Below are positions 8,891 through 18,836 of a stretch of 64,000 bases of DNA, piece after piece; the stretch's first letter is position 1; every line of letters begins with the position of its first letter. The notes under the pieces were generated by a model. It did no database searches. It saw nothing but the letters and a program-made list of their open reading frames with translations, and was not told the DNA's origin. Location of the stretch: the NCBI GenBank assembly GCA_902783835.1, contig CACZSN010000006.1, positions 1-64,000 on the forward strand, given 5' to 3'. Both the position numbers and the translations under genes were made by a program. This DNA is from an uncultured bacterium. GTDB taxonomy: Bacteria > Cyanobacteriota > Vampirovibrionia > Gastranaerophilales > Gastranaerophilaceae.

Positions 8891-9697
8891 CTATGATGTT
8901 TTGGAAGTGTTCATGCAATCGCAATTTGCTCTGTCAGCAGGAATGCTTTCAATCAAAGTTACCAACATCTTTTTAAGATTGTCAATATTTTCATTGAAGA
9001 TTTTGCAAACTTGTTGGTGAGTAACAGGTTCGACATCACCTTCCAAACCGCAGTCGTGGTCAGTGATAAGAGCAATTGTTACAGGACACATATCAAGTTC
9101 TTTAACAAGATGAACTTCAGGGAATTGAGTCATACTTGCAACTTCCCAACCTTGTCTTGTAAAGAATTGAGATTCTGCCTTAGTTGAGAAACGAGGTCCG
9201 TTGATAGTAACAACAGTACCTGTTTCGTGAACTTTAATACCGTTCTTGTGAGCAGCATCGATTGCCAATTTACGCAACTCAGGGCAATAAGGATTTGCAG
9301 CACTTGCGTGAATAACTTTAGGTCCTTCAAAGAAAGTGCTTTTACGTCCGTCTGTCCAATCAACGAATTGATCGGGAACAACGAATGAACCCGGTTCAAC
9401 GTGTTTTTGGAAACTTCCTGCTGCACAAGGAGAAATAACTCTTTCACAGCCTAAAGATTTCAAAGCCCAAACATTGGCTCTGTAATTAACCAAGTGAGGC
9501 GGAAATCTATGATCAAGACCGTGACGGGGTAAAAATGCTACCTTGTGAGGTCCGATAGTTCCGATTGTAATAGTGTCGCTCGGTTTGCCGTAAGGTGTTT
9601 CCATATTGATTTCTTCAACTTCTTGTCCTGCGAAGAATGAATAGAAACCCGTTCCTCCGATAATACCGATTGTTGCTTTTTTTTCATTTGCTTCCAT
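8891..9697 (-). CDS. mtnP: S-methyl-5'-thioadenosine phosphorylase
   Basis: This 268-residue purine phosphorylase (MTAP/PNP family 2) splits methylthioadenosine with phosphate into adenine and methylthioribose-1-phosphate. Landmarks are IGIIGGTGFY (phosphate loop), FLPRHGLDHRFPPHLVNYRA, NGPRFSTKAES and SMTQFPEVHLVKE. TDHDC supplies the base-binding Asp that favours adenine over 6-oxopurines, so MTAP is preferred over a guanosine/inosine phosphorylase. AAAGGA precedes ATG. It is monocistronic, with its own promoter and terminator. Confidence 0.9.
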   Translation of the reverse strand: MEANEKKATIGIIGGTGFYSFFAGQEVEEINMETPYGKPSDTITIGTIGPHKVAFLPRHGLDHRFPPHLVNYRANVWALKSLGCERVISPCAAGSFQKHVEPGSFVVPDQFVDWTDGRKSTFFEGPKVIHASAANPYCPELRKLAIDAAHKNGIKVHETGTVVTINGPRFSTKAESQFFTRQGWEVASMTQFPEVHLVKELDMCPVTIALITDHDCGLEGDVEPVTHQQVCKIFNENIDNLKKMLVTLIESIPADRANCDCMNTSKTS

Positions 9698-9739
9698 TAA
9701 AATAGTCCTTTCTTAATGATAGTTGAATGATTATGGAAG

Positions 9740-9768
9740 ATGATAACATAAGCAAAAAACATATACAA
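9740..9768 (-). promoter_or_regulatory. Promoter of mtnP
   Basis: On the minus strand TTGTAT (9768-9763), a 17-nt spacer and TATCAT (9745-9740), about 40 nt upstream of the start codon. Confidence 0.65.
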
Positions 9769-9784
9769 TCCCCCTTTTGCAACA

Positions 9785-9816
9785 AAAAAGAGACCCGTTT
9801 AAACGAGTCTCTTTTA
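9785..9816 (-). terminator. Terminator of the prepilin-like gene
   Basis: AAAAGAGAC and GTCTCTTTT form a long A/T-flanked hairpin 20 bp after the prepilin-like stop codon. It could also act on the + strand. Confidence 0.8.
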
Positions 9817-9836
9817 ATAATAAATCAGAAGAAATA

Positions 9837-10490
9837 TTAACGAATACTTTTAGAATCTTCCGACTTGTCATTTTTGTCGGTCGTAATATTCTTCAAATCT
9901 TGTGACAATAAGTATTCACGTTCAAATGACCAATCATAATCATCGCTCGAACTGTCATCATAAGCGGGAACGATTACACGACCGTCTTTCATCAAACGGA
10001 TTTTCAATCTGTCAGGGTTAGTAACAACCGTATTTTCGTCACTGACAGTTGTCATATTCTTACCGCCTTCACCGTTGATATCAACCGTGATATCGATGTG
10101 ATCGGCAGCTCCGCCTTCATCATTAGACGGCCATTGTTTCGGCAAATCCCACCAAATCATACCGTCATTAGAACGGAATGAAGGATCATCAGATGATGTA
10201 CCTGCACCATATCCGCCCATAAGAATCATTTTTGAACCGATAGCTTTTTGCAAATCGCCGCCGTTGTTACTCAAATCAGGCCAGAAATTAGCCGAGTTAA
10301 CAACACCGTTTTCGTTCATAACGGCAGAAACTGCGTTTTGCATCGTGTTAATAGCTTTTTTGTAAAGAAATTTTTCCTTATTTTGGGTGGTTTTTGTGAT
10401 GATAGGAATAATCATCATTGCGAGAATGCCCACAACTGCAAGACAGACCAAAACTTCTGCCATAGTCATAGCTTTTTTCTTTTTGCCCAT
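9837..10490 (-). CDS. Type IV prepilin/pseudopilin-like protein
   Basis: The 217-residue protein begins with the class III signal KKKKAMTMAEVLVCLAVVGI. There is a basic leader, predicted PilD cleavage before Met8 (after Ala7), Glu5 of the mature protein, and a hydrophobic N-terminal helix. The remainder is an Asp/Ser-rich exported domain without Cys pairs. It could be a minor pilin or a pseudopilin; pilM/N/O-like genes lie far away at 59-62 kb. AAGGA precedes ATG, and a terminator follows. The absence of adjacent pilus genes is usual for scattered pilins. Confidence 0.85.
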   Translation of the reverse strand: MGKKKKAMTMAEVLVCLAVVGILAMMIIPIITKTTQNKEKFLYKKAINTMQNAVSAVMNENGVVNSANFWPDLSNNGGDLQKAIGSKMILMGGYGAGTSSDDPSFRSNDGMIWWDLPKQWPSNDEGGAADHIDITVDINGEGGKNMTTVSDENTVVTNPDRLKIRLMKDGRVIVPAYDDSSSDDYDWSFEREYLLSQDLKNITTDKNDKSEDSKSIR

Positions 10491-10599
10491 ATTTTTTAAA
10501 TCCTTTTTTACAAGTGCTTGTTTCTTTTATATAGTACCACAAAACATGATTTTTTAACATGTATTTAAAAGAAAATTGGAACAAAAAATTACAATTTAC

Positions 10600-10628
10600 T
10601 TGATATTAATTTTTTAGGTGTATATAAT
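10600..10628 (+). promoter_or_regulatory. Promoter of rpmE
   Basis: TTGATA (10600-10605), a 17-nt spacer and TATAAT (10623-10628), 38 bp before the L31 start codon. Confidence 0.75.
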
Positions 10629-10666
10629 CAAATAGAAAAGTTTTTCAAAACAGTAGAGGAAAAATC

Positions 10667-10867
10667 ATGAAAAAAGATATTCATCCGGATTACAAAAAAA
10701 CAGTTATCAAATGTGTATGCGGTAATGAAATTGAAACCGGTTCAATTCAAGACAATCTTACGGTTGAAATTTGCAACCACTGTCACCCGTTCTACACAGG
10801 CAACCAAAAAATCGTTGACACAGAAGGACGTGTTGAAAGATTCAAAAAACGTTACCAACAAAAATAA
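10667..10867 (+). CDS. rpmE: 50S ribosomal protein bL31
   Basis: This 66-residue protein has the L31 core [20 protein letters not shown] and the ending [20 protein letters not shown]. Cys16, Cys18 and the later C-x2-H-C-type cluster (CNHCHP) make it the zinc-binding (type A) form. AGAGGA precedes ATG. It has its own promoter and two downstream hairpins. Confidence 0.97.
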   Translation: MKKDIHPDYKKTVIKCVCGNEIETGSIQDNLTVEICNHCHPFYTGNQKIVDTEGRVERFKKRYQQK

Positions 10868-10880
10868 GTGTTGTAAGAAA

Positions 10881-10898
10881 GCCGCTTAGCGGTTTTTC
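10881..10898 (+). terminator. Terminator after rpmE
   Basis: CCGC-TTA-GCGG followed by five T. Confidence 0.7.
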
Positions 10899-10903
10899 AA
10901 AGA

Positions 10904-10929
10904 TACCCGCACCTATAAGGCGGGTATTT
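10904..10929 (+). terminator. Second hairpin between rpmE and thyX
   Basis: TACCCGC and GCGGGTA form a 7-bp stem ending in TATTTG. The T run is weak, so this may be a partial terminator or a 5' structure of the thyX mRNA, ending 20 bp before its start codon. Confidence 0.5.
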
Positions 10930-10948
10930 GCGTATAAAAGAGGTTACA

Positions 10949-11656
10949 ATGGCAAATCATAAGGTCACACCGCAGGTCAAGATTATTTCCAAGCCGGAAG
11001 ACATGCTCAAAACTATCTACACGGCTTGCAGAACTTGTTATTCCGCGGACTCTCCCATAAAAATTAACGAGAGTGAAAATGCTAATGACAAAGAAAAAGC
11101 TTTAAAATTAATACAAAGAGTTATTTCATCAGGGCATTACAGCACAATCGAGCATATTCAGGTATCTTATGCAATAAGCGGAATTTCCCGGGCATGCTCG
11201 CATCAATTTGTCAGACACAGACTGATGTCATTTTCGCAAAAATCGCAACGTTATGTTCAGGAAAAGGACCAATTTGATTACATTGTACCCGCTTCAATCG
11301 CAAATAATGAAGAACTTGCCAAAAAATACGATGAATTTATGGCGGCAACGACAAAATTTTACATAGAAATGACGGAAAAAGGCATTAAGGCGGAAGATGC
11401 AAGAATGATTTTGCCGAATGCAACATCGACGTCAATGGTAGCAAGTTTAAATTTAAGGGAATTGATTCACCTTTCCAATTTAAGACTTTGCACAAGAGCA
11501 CAGGCAGAAATAAGAACTATGGTCAAAATGATGTGTGATGAACTCATCAAGACAGAACCGTGGCTCAAGGAATATTTAGTACCAAAATGTGAAAAAACAG
11601 GCTTTTGTGACGAAGATAAATCTTGCGGACGAAAGGCAAAAAGAGGACTTGACTAA
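10949..11656 (+). CDS. thyX: FAD-dependent thymidylate synthase
   Basis: This 235-residue protein is ThyX, which makes dTMP from dUMP using methylene-THF and FAD/NADPH. The ThyX motif is [14 protein letters not shown], preceded by [20 protein letters not shown] and followed by [20 protein letters not shown], where the conserved Arg and His bind dUMP. ATG 10949 follows AGAGG; a start 7 codons earlier lies in a hairpin. Its stop overlaps the prfA start as TAATG, so the two are translationally coupled. Confidence 0.95.
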   Translation: MANHKVTPQVKIISKPEDMLKTIYTACRTCYSADSPIKINESENANDKEKALKLIQRVISSGHYSTIEHIQVSYAISGISRACSHQFVRHRLMSFSQKSQRYVQEKDQFDYIVPASIANNEELAKKYDEFMAATTKFYIEMTEKGIKAEDARMILPNATSTSMVASLNLRELIHLSNLRLCTRAQAEIRTMVKMMCDELIKTEPWLKEYLVPKCEKTGFCDEDKSCGRKAKRGLD

Positions 11657-12741
11657 TGGAAGAAATGCTCGATAAAATCAAAAAGATTGAAGAAAAATAT
11701 ACCGAATTGGGTGAAATTTTAAGCAAGCCCGAAGTAATCCAAGATTACAACAAATTTCGTGACCTTTCTAAGCAAAGAAAGTCAATGGAAGAAACCGTAG
11801 AACTTTATCACCAATGGCAAGAGGCTAAAAAGGCAATCGACGACGGTGAAGAAATGCTTCACGGTGAAACCGATGAGGAGATGAGAGATTTTTTAAAAGC
11901 CGAAATTGCGGAAAACGAAAAGAAGATTGAAGAATATTCCGAAAAGATGAAGGTTCTTTTGTTGCCCCGTGACCCGATGGACGATAAGGACATTATGCTT
12001 GAAATCAGAGGTTCGGCAGGTGGTGACGAAGCGAACATTTTCGCAGGCGACTTGATGAGAATGTATATGAGATACGCTGATAAAATGGGCTGGAAGACAG
12101 AAGTTTTGTCAAAGACAGAATCCGAAATGGGCGGTGTATCGGAAGTTATCATCTCTGTTAAGGGTGATAGCATTTATAGAAGATTGAAATACGAATCAGG
12201 AGTACACAGAGTTCAAAGAGTTCCTGAAACGGAATCTCAAGGCAGAGTGCACACTTCGACAGCAACCGTTGCCGTAATGCCGGAAGTAGATGATGTTGAA
12301 GTTGAAATCAGACCGGAAGATATCGAAATGTCGACGGCACGTTCAGGCGGTGCGGGCGGACAAAACGTAAACAAGGTTGAAACGGCGGCAAGACTTTATC
12401 ACAAACCGACAGGAATTATGATTTTCTGCACGGAAGAACGTTCACAATTACAAAACAAAGAACGTGCTATGCAAATTTTGAAGGCGAAATTGTACGATTT
12501 GGAACGTCAAAAACAAATGCAGGAAATTACGGACTTGAGACGTTCACAAGTCGGAACCGGCGACCGTTCGGAACGTATCAGAACTTACAATTTCCCGCAA
12601 GGAAGATTAACTGACCACAGAATCAACCACAACCTCAATGTTTGGACGGTTATTGACGGAGACTTGGACGAGTTGATTGACTTGCTCATGGAACATGACC
12701 AAAAGTTGAAGTTAGAAAAACTTGCAGAGATTGAAGAATAA
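11656..12741 (+). CDS. prfA: Peptide chain release factor 1
   Basis: RF1 (361 residues) reads UAA and UAG and triggers peptidyl-tRNA hydrolysis. The GGQ motif lies at residues 234-236 within [20 protein letters not shown]. The tripeptide anticodon is in [16 protein letters not shown], where PET replaces the usual PAT/PxT of RF1 and not the SPF of RF2. The N-terminal helical domain spans about 1-110. It overlaps thyX upstream and rsmH downstream (TAATG at both ends). Confidence 0.96.
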   Translation: MEEMLDKIKKIEEKYTELGEILSKPEVIQDYNKFRDLSKQRKSMEETVELYHQWQEAKKAIDDGEEMLHGETDEEMRDFLKAEIAENEKKIEEYSEKMKVLLLPRDPMDDKDIMLEIRGSAGGDEANIFAGDLMRMYMRYADKMGWKTEVLSKTESEMGGVSEVIISVKGDSIYRRLKYESGVHRVQRVPETESQGRVHTSTATVAVMPEVDDVEVEIRPEDIEMSTARSGGAGGQNVNKVETAARLYHKPTGIMIFCTEERSQLQNKERAMQILKAKLYDLERQKQMQEITDLRRSQVGTGDRSERIRTYNFPQGRLTDHRINHNLNVWTVIDGDLDELIDLLMEHDQKLKLEKLAEIEE

Positions 12742-13643
12742 TGGCTGAATTTAAACATTTTCCCGTAATGGCAAAAGAAGCAACGGAAGCACTTTGTCTT
12801 GAGAGCGGAAAAGTTTATGTTGATGCAACTTTAGGCGGCGGCGGATATTCAGCGATTATTGCGAAAAAGATTTTGCCAGACGGTAAATTGTTCTCGTTTG
12901 ATGTCGACAACGATGCAATTAAGGCTGCAAGCGAACGTTTGCAAGGGTTTAAAAACGTTAAGATTATCAAAGACAGCCACGTTAATATTCGGGAACACCT
13001 TAATGAAATGGGTGTTGAAAAGATAACAGGCGGGGTTGTTTATGACTTTGGGGCATCGTTTTATCAGTTGACGAACGGAGAACGAGGCTTTTCGTTTCAA
13101 AAAGATGCACCGTTGGATATGAGATTTAATCAAGACGCTGATTTTTCGGCATATGATGTCGTAAATGGCTATCGTGAGGACGATTTGGTCAGAATTTTCA
13201 GTGAATATGGGGAAGAAAGATTTTCGAAAAGAATTGCAAAAGCGATTGTCGAAACGAGGAGAAAATCGCCGATTGAGACGACGAGCGAACTTTCGGATTT
13301 GATAATAAATTCCACCCCGAGGATAAAGAGCAAAATCCACCCTGCAACGAGAGTTTTTCAGGCAATTCGCATCGAAGTTAACGGTGAACTTGAAAACATA
13401 AAAGATACATTAAGAAACATTCTGCCCGTTTTGGAAACAGGTGCTATAATTTCAGCAGTAACATTTCATTCAGCGGAAGACAGAATTGTGAAAAACTTTT
13501 TCAGAGACAATTCCGCAAGATTTCACGAAGACGGAAAATTGGAAATTTTGACAAAAAAACCGCTGACCGCAACCGAAGAAGAATTAAAAATCAATCCGCC
13601 GTCACGCTCGGCAAAATTAAGATTTGCAAAAGTTATAAAATAA
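12741..13643 (+). CDS. rsmH: 16S rRNA (cytosine-1402-N4)-methyltransferase
   Basis: RsmH/MraW methylates C1402 in the 30S P site. Signatures are HFPVMAKEATEAL, the SAM loop VDATLGGGGYSAII, the YDFGASFYQLTNGERGFSF block (a variant of DLGVSS-x-QLD), GYREDDLVRIFSEYGEE, and the C-terminal HPATRVFQAIRIEVNGEL and VTFHSAEDRIVK. 300 residues is normal length. It couples to prfA by TAATG and is followed by the ftsL-like gene, as in division/cell-wall clusters. Confidence 0.96.
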   Translation: MAEFKHFPVMAKEATEALCLESGKVYVDATLGGGGYSAIIAKKILPDGKLFSFDVDNDAIKAASERLQGFKNVKIIKDSHVNIREHLNEMGVEKITGGVVYDFGASFYQLTNGERGFSFQKDAPLDMRFNQDADFSAYDVVNGYREDDLVRIFSEYGEERFSKRIAKAIVETRRKSPIETTSELSDLIINSTPRIKSKIHPATRVFQAIRIEVNGELENIKDTLRNILPVLETGAIISAVTFHSAEDRIVKNFFRDNSARFHEDGKLEILTKKPLTATEEELKINPPSRSAKLRFAKVIK

Positions 13644-13653
13644 GGAGCAAATT

Positions 13654-14025
13654 TTGACCCCCGAAGAATACGAACAAAAACAGCCTAAACATACTCTTTC
13701 GAGTTTAAATAAATCACTCTGCAGACTACTTGCGGTCGTGATGATTGTAATGTTCGTAAGCTATTATATAACAACTCTTATGCAAGTAAGATTGACAAAA
13801 TTGAGCAGTGAAACGATTAAACTTAACAACGAAAATATCGAACTCCAAAACAAAATGGATAACTTAATGTCTTATCATAACGTCGAAAACCTTGTTAAGC
13901 AAAACGGAAACCTCGATACGGCAACACAAGTCATCGAAATGGGAGAAGAATTGCCCGTCAGTGAAAAACCAGTAAAAAAGAAAAATTTTTATCCTAATTA
14001 TTACAGATGGTCATTGGGTTTTTAA
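13654..14025 (+). CDS. FtsL-like cell division membrane protein
   Basis: A small bitopic protein of 123 residues. It has a basic N-terminus, one membrane span (about 24-44) and a periplasmic leucine-zipper-like coiled coil (about 48-80). Sequence alone is weak, but the position between rsmH and a class B PBP is the classical place of ftsL, whose product bridges FtsB/FtsI in the divisome. It starts with TTG 13654 behind AAGGAG. DUF- or YlxW-type alternatives cannot be excluded. Confidence 0.65.
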   Translation: MTPEEYEQKQPKHTLSSLNKSLCRLLAVVMIVMFVSYYITTLMQVRLTKLSSETIKLNNENIELQNKMDNLMSYHNVENLVKQNGNLDTATQVIEMGEELPVSEKPVKKKNFYPNYYRWSLGF

Positions 14026-14129
14026 GAAAATTTTATTTTGATTAAGATAGATTAACATTTAACCCGATTTTGTCTGATGTGCTATGATTACAGGGGTATA
14101 AACCCATAATTTTACTGCGAAAAAAGATA

Positions 14130-16076
14130 ATGACCAATAAATATAGTAATAATTCAGACAGAATAAAACTTTTTAATAACCGACTGAGAGCGTTAAAAAT
14201 TATTTTTACGGCTTTTGCCGTCCTTTTGGCTGTTTATTTGTTTGCGGTTCAAATCCTTGATATCAAACATTATTCAAAAAAAGCAAAGGCACAACGTATC
14301 GCAAAAAAATTCATTATGCGTGGTTCGATTTTGGACAGAAACGGCATAAAACTTGCATCAGACCAACTTTCTTATAACGTTTACGTTCACAGACAATATA
14401 TGGACCATACCCCCGAAGAAATTGCACACAAAATCGCTAAATACCTTGGTATGACCGAGTCTGAAGTTGCGACCATTATCAAAAATAATCCGAATAATAT
14501 CATTCTTTTGAAAAAAGACATCGACCGTCCGACAGTCGAAAATATGCGTAAATTGGGACTTCGGGAAATCAGTACGGACAGAAAAAATTGTCGTGTTTAT
14601 CCTCAAGACACAATGGCAGCACACATTTTGGGCTATTATAATGCTGATGCGGACGTTGCTGCAGGCGTTGAGTTTACGATGAAAAAGGAACTTGAAAAAG
14701 TTGATAAAGACATCGTGATTGAGACGACTCGTGGGGGCGATGTTATTTATGACTTTAAAACCGACCCTGAAAAAATCACCTCTCCGACAATCGGCAAAAC
14801 GGTTACATTGACTATCGATTCGGCTATTCAACACGTTTGCGAAAGCGAACTTTTGAAAATGATTATGGAAAAACAAGCCTTAAGAGGTGCGGTAATTGTC
14901 ATGAACCCGAACAATGGCGAAATCTTGGGCTATGCGGTATATCCTACATATAACCCGAACGACTTCAAGGCGGCAACATATACACAACTTAAGAACTGGA
15001 CGCTATCGGACGTATTTCCTCCGGGGTCAACGTTTAAGGTTTTGACAGTTGCATCAGCCGTTGCAAACGGAAAAATCCACAGAAATTCAACTGTTTGTGA
15101 CTCTGGACGGGTTGAAATCGGCGGCTGGACGATTTCAAACTACGACTACCACAAGTTCCCTTATCCCGGGGATATTAATATGGAATATTTGTTCCAACAC
15201 TCAAGTAACGTCGGCAGTTTGAAGGTTGCACTTTTGATGACTCCGAGGGAATTTTATAACAGCTTGTATAAATTCGGTATCGGACAAAAAACGGGAATTG
15301 ACCTTCCCGGGGAATCGACGGGTCTTTTGCCGAAGCCTGAAACTTGGGATATGTCAAGACACGCTTCAATGGGTTATGGCTACGGTGCTTCGGTTACTTG
15401 CATACAAATGATTTCAGCAATTTCCGCAATCGCAAACGATGGCTTGAAAGTTACCCCTCACGTCGTTAAATACCCCGAAGAAGAACTTCCGAAACACGTT
15501 AAAAAAGTTCGCGTTATGCAACCTGAACAGGCACGTCTTGTAACTGAATTTTTGACAAAAAGTACATCAAGAACGAAGTTGCCGTTGAATTTGTCAAATT
15601 ATCAAGTTGCCTCAAAAACAGGTACATCGAGAAAAACAATGGAAGGTGCAAAAGGTTATACTGATAAACTTTATACATCCGCAATCGGTTATTTGCCAGC
15701 ATCTGACCCGCAAGTCGTTATCTACGTTGTGGTTGACTCGGCGAAGGGTTGGGAAATTTGGGGTTCAACCGTTGCCGTACCTGTATTTGCGGAAGTTGCA
15801 AAACAAGTAGCAAGAATTTTGAATTTAAAAAGCGATAAATCACCCAATTCAGGCTTTAAAGCTTGCACAAGACCTTTGCCTGATTTGGAAGCGGAAAGAC
15901 TTGAAATTGAAGCGGAACAAAAAGCTTTGCACAAATTCTCACTTTTTCCGCAAAATGATAAGAAAAATGTTAAAAATCAAAAAAAATCATTCTTTGGTAA
16001 TGACAAAAAATCAAAAATGAAAAATGCAAAAAAATCCGCCAATAACGGAAAAATTAATCGCAAAAAGAAAAACTGA
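14130..16076 (+). CDS. Class B penicillin-binding protein (FtsI-like transpeptidase)
   Basis: This 648-residue protein has a single N-terminal membrane anchor (about 24-44), a PBP dimerisation region with RGSILDRNG near 64, and a transpeptidase domain. Its catalytic motifs are S300-T-F-K (PPGSTFKVLTVA), SSN (HSSNVGSLKV) and K496-T-G-T (ASKTGTSR). It cross-links peptidoglycan in the periplasm. The context (after rsmH/ftsL, before murE) favours the septal FtsI/PBP3 over the elongation enzyme. The last 60 residues form a very Lys/Asn-rich tail not present in typical FtsI. Confidence 0.92.
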   Translation: MTNKYSNNSDRIKLFNNRLRALKIIFTAFAVLLAVYLFAVQILDIKHYSKKAKAQRIAKKFIMRGSILDRNGIKLASDQLSYNVYVHRQYMDHTPEEIAHKIAKYLGMTESEVATIIKNNPNNIILLKKDIDRPTVENMRKLGLREISTDRKNCRVYPQDTMAAHILGYYNADADVAAGVEFTMKKELEKVDKDIVIETTRGGDVIYDFKTDPEKITSPTIGKTVTLTIDSAIQHVCESELLKMIMEKQALRGAVIVMNPNNGEILGYAVYPTYNPNDFKAATYTQLKNWTLSDVFPPGSTFKVLTVASAVANGKIHRNSTVCDSGRVEIGGWTISNYDYHKFPYPGDINMEYLFQHSSNVGSLKVALLMTPREFYNSLYKFGIGQKTGIDLPGESTGLLPKPETWDMSRHASMGYGYGASVTCIQMISAISAIANDGLKVTPHVVKYPEEELPKHVKKVRVMQPEQARLVTEFLTKSTSRTKLPLNLSNYQVASKTGTSRKTMEGAKGYTDKLYTSAIGYLPASDPQVVIYVVVDSAKGWEIWGSTVAVPVFAEVAKQVARILNLKSDKSPNSGFKACTRPLPDLEAERLEIEAEQKALHKFSLFPQNDKKNVKNQKKSFFGNDKKSKMKNAKKSANNGKINRKKKN

Positions 16077-16087
16077 AAGAGCAGGAT

Positions 16088-17554
16088 ATGTTATTAAGCA
16101 AATTAATTTCGGGAATAAAAAATGCTGAAGGCATTAATTTTAAAGAAACAGAAGTTACAGGAATTTCTTACAATTCAAAAACCACACAAAAAGGCGACAT
16201 TTTTGTATGTTTGGTTGGTGAAAATTCCGACGGACATAACTTTGCCAAAATGGCGATAGACAACGGTGCTGTTGCACTTATGGTTGAAAAAAAATTGGAT
16301 TTTGATATTCCGCAAATCAAAGTTGAATCAACTCGTCATCAAATTGCGGATTTGGCGGCAACTTTTTATGATTACCCGTCCAAAAACATTAATATGATTG
16401 GTGTTACGGGAACAAATGGCAAGACGACCGTAACTCATCTTTTGCAAAAAATCTTTGAGGCTAATAACGAAAAATGCGGTCTTATCGGCACTTTAGGCTT
16501 CAAGTTCAAAAGTACGGACAATTATGCAGAAGCAAAACATACCACTCCGCAAGCACCTGAATTTCAACATTTATTGCAACGTGCGGTTGATGCGGGGATT
16601 AAAACAATTGCGGCAGAAGTAAGTTCACACTCACTGGAACAAAACAGAGTCGGCGGAACGATTTGGAATACGGCCGTTTTGACAAATTTGACCCAAGACC
16701 ACCTCGATTACCACATCACGATGAATAATTATTTTGAGGCGAAGGCAATTTTGTTCCGAGGATTGGGAAAAGGTGCAACGGCAGTAATTAACGCAGATGA
16801 TGAGTATGCCGAAAGATTTATCGGAGCAGTTCCCGAAGGGGTAAAAATCGTAACTTACGGAATTAAAAAAGATGCTGATTTCAAGGCAAAAGACATCAGT
16901 TTTTCAATGCATGGTGCAAAATATACACTTTGTTTTGAAAATGTTGAAAAGCCGGTCGACTTGCAGTTAAACGGAATGTTCAGTGTTTACAATACTTTAG
17001 CGGCTATTGCAACTGCAAAATCAAACGGTGTCGACATCGATACCATTGTTAAAGTTTTAGAAGAAACAAAAGGTGTTGCGGGCAGATTTGAAGCTGTTCA
17101 CAAACACCCGCTCGTGATTGTCGATTACGCTCATACTCCCGATGGTTTGGAAAATGTTCTTAAAGCGGCAGCAGAGTTGAAAAAAGACGATGCAAGATTG
17201 ATTTGTCTTTTCGGTTGCGGTGGAGACAGAGATGCGACGAAACGTCCGAAGATGGGCAAAATTGCTGATGAAAAGGCTGATATCATCGTGGTAACTTCCG
17301 ATAACCCAAGAAGTGAAGACCCCGATTTGATTATTTCGGACATTATGGCAGGAATTCAGACAGTGAACCCGAAACGAGTATTTGTTGAACCGGATAGAGG
17401 TAAGGCAATCGAAATGCTCAAAAAAATCGCAAAACCCAATGATATCGTGATGATTGCGGGTAAGGGGCACGAAGATTACCAAATTTTGAAAGACAAGACG
17501 ATTCACTTTGATGACAGAGAAGAAGTCAGAAAAGTGTTTGAAAGTGAGGAATAG
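16088..17554 (+). CDS. murE: UDP-MurNAc-tripeptide synthetase (meso-DAP adding)
   Basis: MurE (488 residues) ligates the third amino acid to UDP-MurNAc-dipeptide in the cytoplasm. The ATP loop is GVTGTNGKTTVTHLL (GTNGKT at 108-113), the Mur central motif ends in TNLTQDHLDYH, and VDYAHTPDGLE marks the C-terminal domain. The specificity motif DNPRSEDP (from residue 405) indicates meso-diaminopimelate, not lysine. AGGA precedes ATG 16088. It is 11 bp from the PBP gene and 2 bp from gpsA. Confidence 0.96.
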   Translation: MLLSKLISGIKNAEGINFKETEVTGISYNSKTTQKGDIFVCLVGENSDGHNFAKMAIDNGAVALMVEKKLDFDIPQIKVESTRHQIADLAATFYDYPSKNINMIGVTGTNGKTTVTHLLQKIFEANNEKCGLIGTLGFKFKSTDNYAEAKHTTPQAPEFQHLLQRAVDAGIKTIAAEVSSHSLEQNRVGGTIWNTAVLTNLTQDHLDYHITMNNYFEAKAILFRGLGKGATAVINADDEYAERFIGAVPEGVKIVTYGIKKDADFKAKDISFSMHGAKYTLCFENVEKPVDLQLNGMFSVYNTLAAIATAKSNGVDIDTIVKVLEETKGVAGRFEAVHKHPLVIVDYAHTPDGLENVLKAAAELKKDDARLICLFGCGGDRDATKRPKMGKIADEKADIIVVTSDNPRSEDPDLIISDIMAGIQTVNPKRVFVEPDRGKAIEMLKKIAKPNDIVMIAGKGHEDYQILKDKTIHFDDREEVRKVFESEE

Positions 17555-17556
17555 TA

Positions 17557-18555
17557 ATGAAATTAACTGTTTTAGGTCCTGGGTGTTGGGGACTTACACT
17601 TGCAAAATTATTAGCCCCAAACTTCGACAGAGTGTGCGTTTGGGGACGTAAACAAGATATTTCCGACGAACTTCGCAACGAAAAAAAGACGACGAAGCCC
17701 GTCGCGGTTGAATTAGACCCCAAAACGGAAATTTCATCAGACTTAAAAGAGGCAATTTCCGATGCGGATTATATCCTTATGGTTATTGCGACTTCGGGGA
17801 TTAGAGCGGTTTCGAAGCAGATTGCGGAAATTGGACTTCGTGATGAACAAATTTTGGTCAACACCTCAAAAGGCTTGGAATTGCCCTCGTTGATGAGAAT
17901 GTCAGAGGTCATAAAGCAAGAATTGCCGAATGTTTCGCCTGTAATTTTATCAGGTCCGACCCTTGCAAAAGAAGTCTTGATGGGCTTGCCGACGGCGGCT
18001 TCAGTGGCTTGTGAGGATATGGATAAGGCTTTGAAAGCACAAAAACAGTTGAACGTTGCCAGAAAATTCAGACTTTACGCAAACGCTGATGTCATCGGAG
18101 TTGAACTTGGCGGAAGTTTGAAAAACGTTATTGCTATTGCTTCCGGCTTTGCCGGAGAAATGGGTCTCGGCGATAATGCCCGTGGTGCCTTGCTTACAAG
18201 AGGTATGGCTGAGGTCGTCCGTGTAAGTGTCGCTTTGGGTGCAAAACCAGAAACCCTCTATGGATTGTCGGGTATGGGCGATTTGATTGCAACCTGTTCC
18301 AGCCCTTTGAGCCGAAACTATACGGTCGGTTCAATGCTTGGTAAAGGCAAAAAAATTGATGATATTTTGAAAGAATTAGGCTCGGTTGCTGAAGGTGTCA
18401 AAACTTCAAAAGCGGTTTGTGAACTTGCTAAAAAATTGGGTATCGAAACACCTGTTTCAAACGCAATCTACGAAGCGGTTTACACGGATATCACCCCTAA
18501 AGAAATTCTTGAAAAATTAATGAACAGAAAATTGAAACGGGAAGAAGAAAGATAA
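17557..18555 (+). CDS. gpsA: Glycerol-3-phosphate dehydrogenase [NAD(P)+]
   Basis: GpsA (332 residues) reduces dihydroxyacetone phosphate to sn-glycerol-3-phosphate for phospholipid synthesis. The Rossmann loop is VLGPGCWGLTLAKLLA (GxGxxG form with Pro-Gly-Cys instead of the common AGS/AGA). Further hallmarks are NTSKGLE, LSGPTLAKEV, the catalytic Lys in GGSLKNVIAIASG, and the GLSGMGDLIATCSSPLSRN block. It starts 2 bp after murE and ends the thyX-gpsA run. Confidence 0.95.
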   Translation: MKLTVLGPGCWGLTLAKLLAPNFDRVCVWGRKQDISDELRNEKKTTKPVAVELDPKTEISSDLKEAISDADYILMVIATSGIRAVSKQIAEIGLRDEQILVNTSKGLELPSLMRMSEVIKQELPNVSPVILSGPTLAKEVLMGLPTAASVACEDMDKALKAQKQLNVARKFRLYANADVIGVELGGSLKNVIAIASGFAGEMGLGDNARGALLTRGMAEVVRVSVALGAKPETLYGLSGMGDLIATCSSPLSRNYTVGSMLGKGKKIDDILKELGSVAEGVKTSKAVCELAKKLGIETPVSNAIYEAVYTDITPKEILEKLMNRKLKREEER

Positions 18556-18836
18556 TTTTTCGCCTCAAAAAGCAAAAATCCGAAGGCAAAAGACAAATTA
18601 TTTTCAAAACAAAAGGGCTTAACGCCCAGAAAAACCTATAAAAACAATAAGTGGTCGGCTTAAACCGACCATTTTTCTTGCGAATTTTGTCCCCACATTG
18701 TCTTGTCGTTAACTGTCATAATTCGTGAGCGGCACGACCAACCACACAAAATTCATTATCATATAACTATTAATCTTTGCCCCGAACAATCCCCGACTGT
18801 CCGTTTTATTGGGCAATATAAATTGTACCACAAAAT
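18556..18836. other. Intergenic region after gpsA
   Basis: Apart from the terminator at 18652-18677 and a small GGGC/GCCC hairpin near 18614-18626, I see no gene or RNA. Confidence 0.4.
18652..18677 (+). terminator. Terminator of the cell-wall gene run
   Basis: TGGTCGG-CTTAAA-CCGACCA with a perfect 7-bp stem and five T. Confidence 0.9.

Noticed and set aside
9837-10490. Type II secretion pseudopilin operon
   Set aside because: Only one prepilin gene is present, without gspE, gspF or other pseudopilins nearby.
7472-18677. Related GGTCGG/CCGACC hairpins at 7472-7489 and 18652-18671 as a repeat family
   Set aside because: Only two copies, with different loops; the second is an ordinary terminator and the first lacks a T run. 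Chance is likelier.
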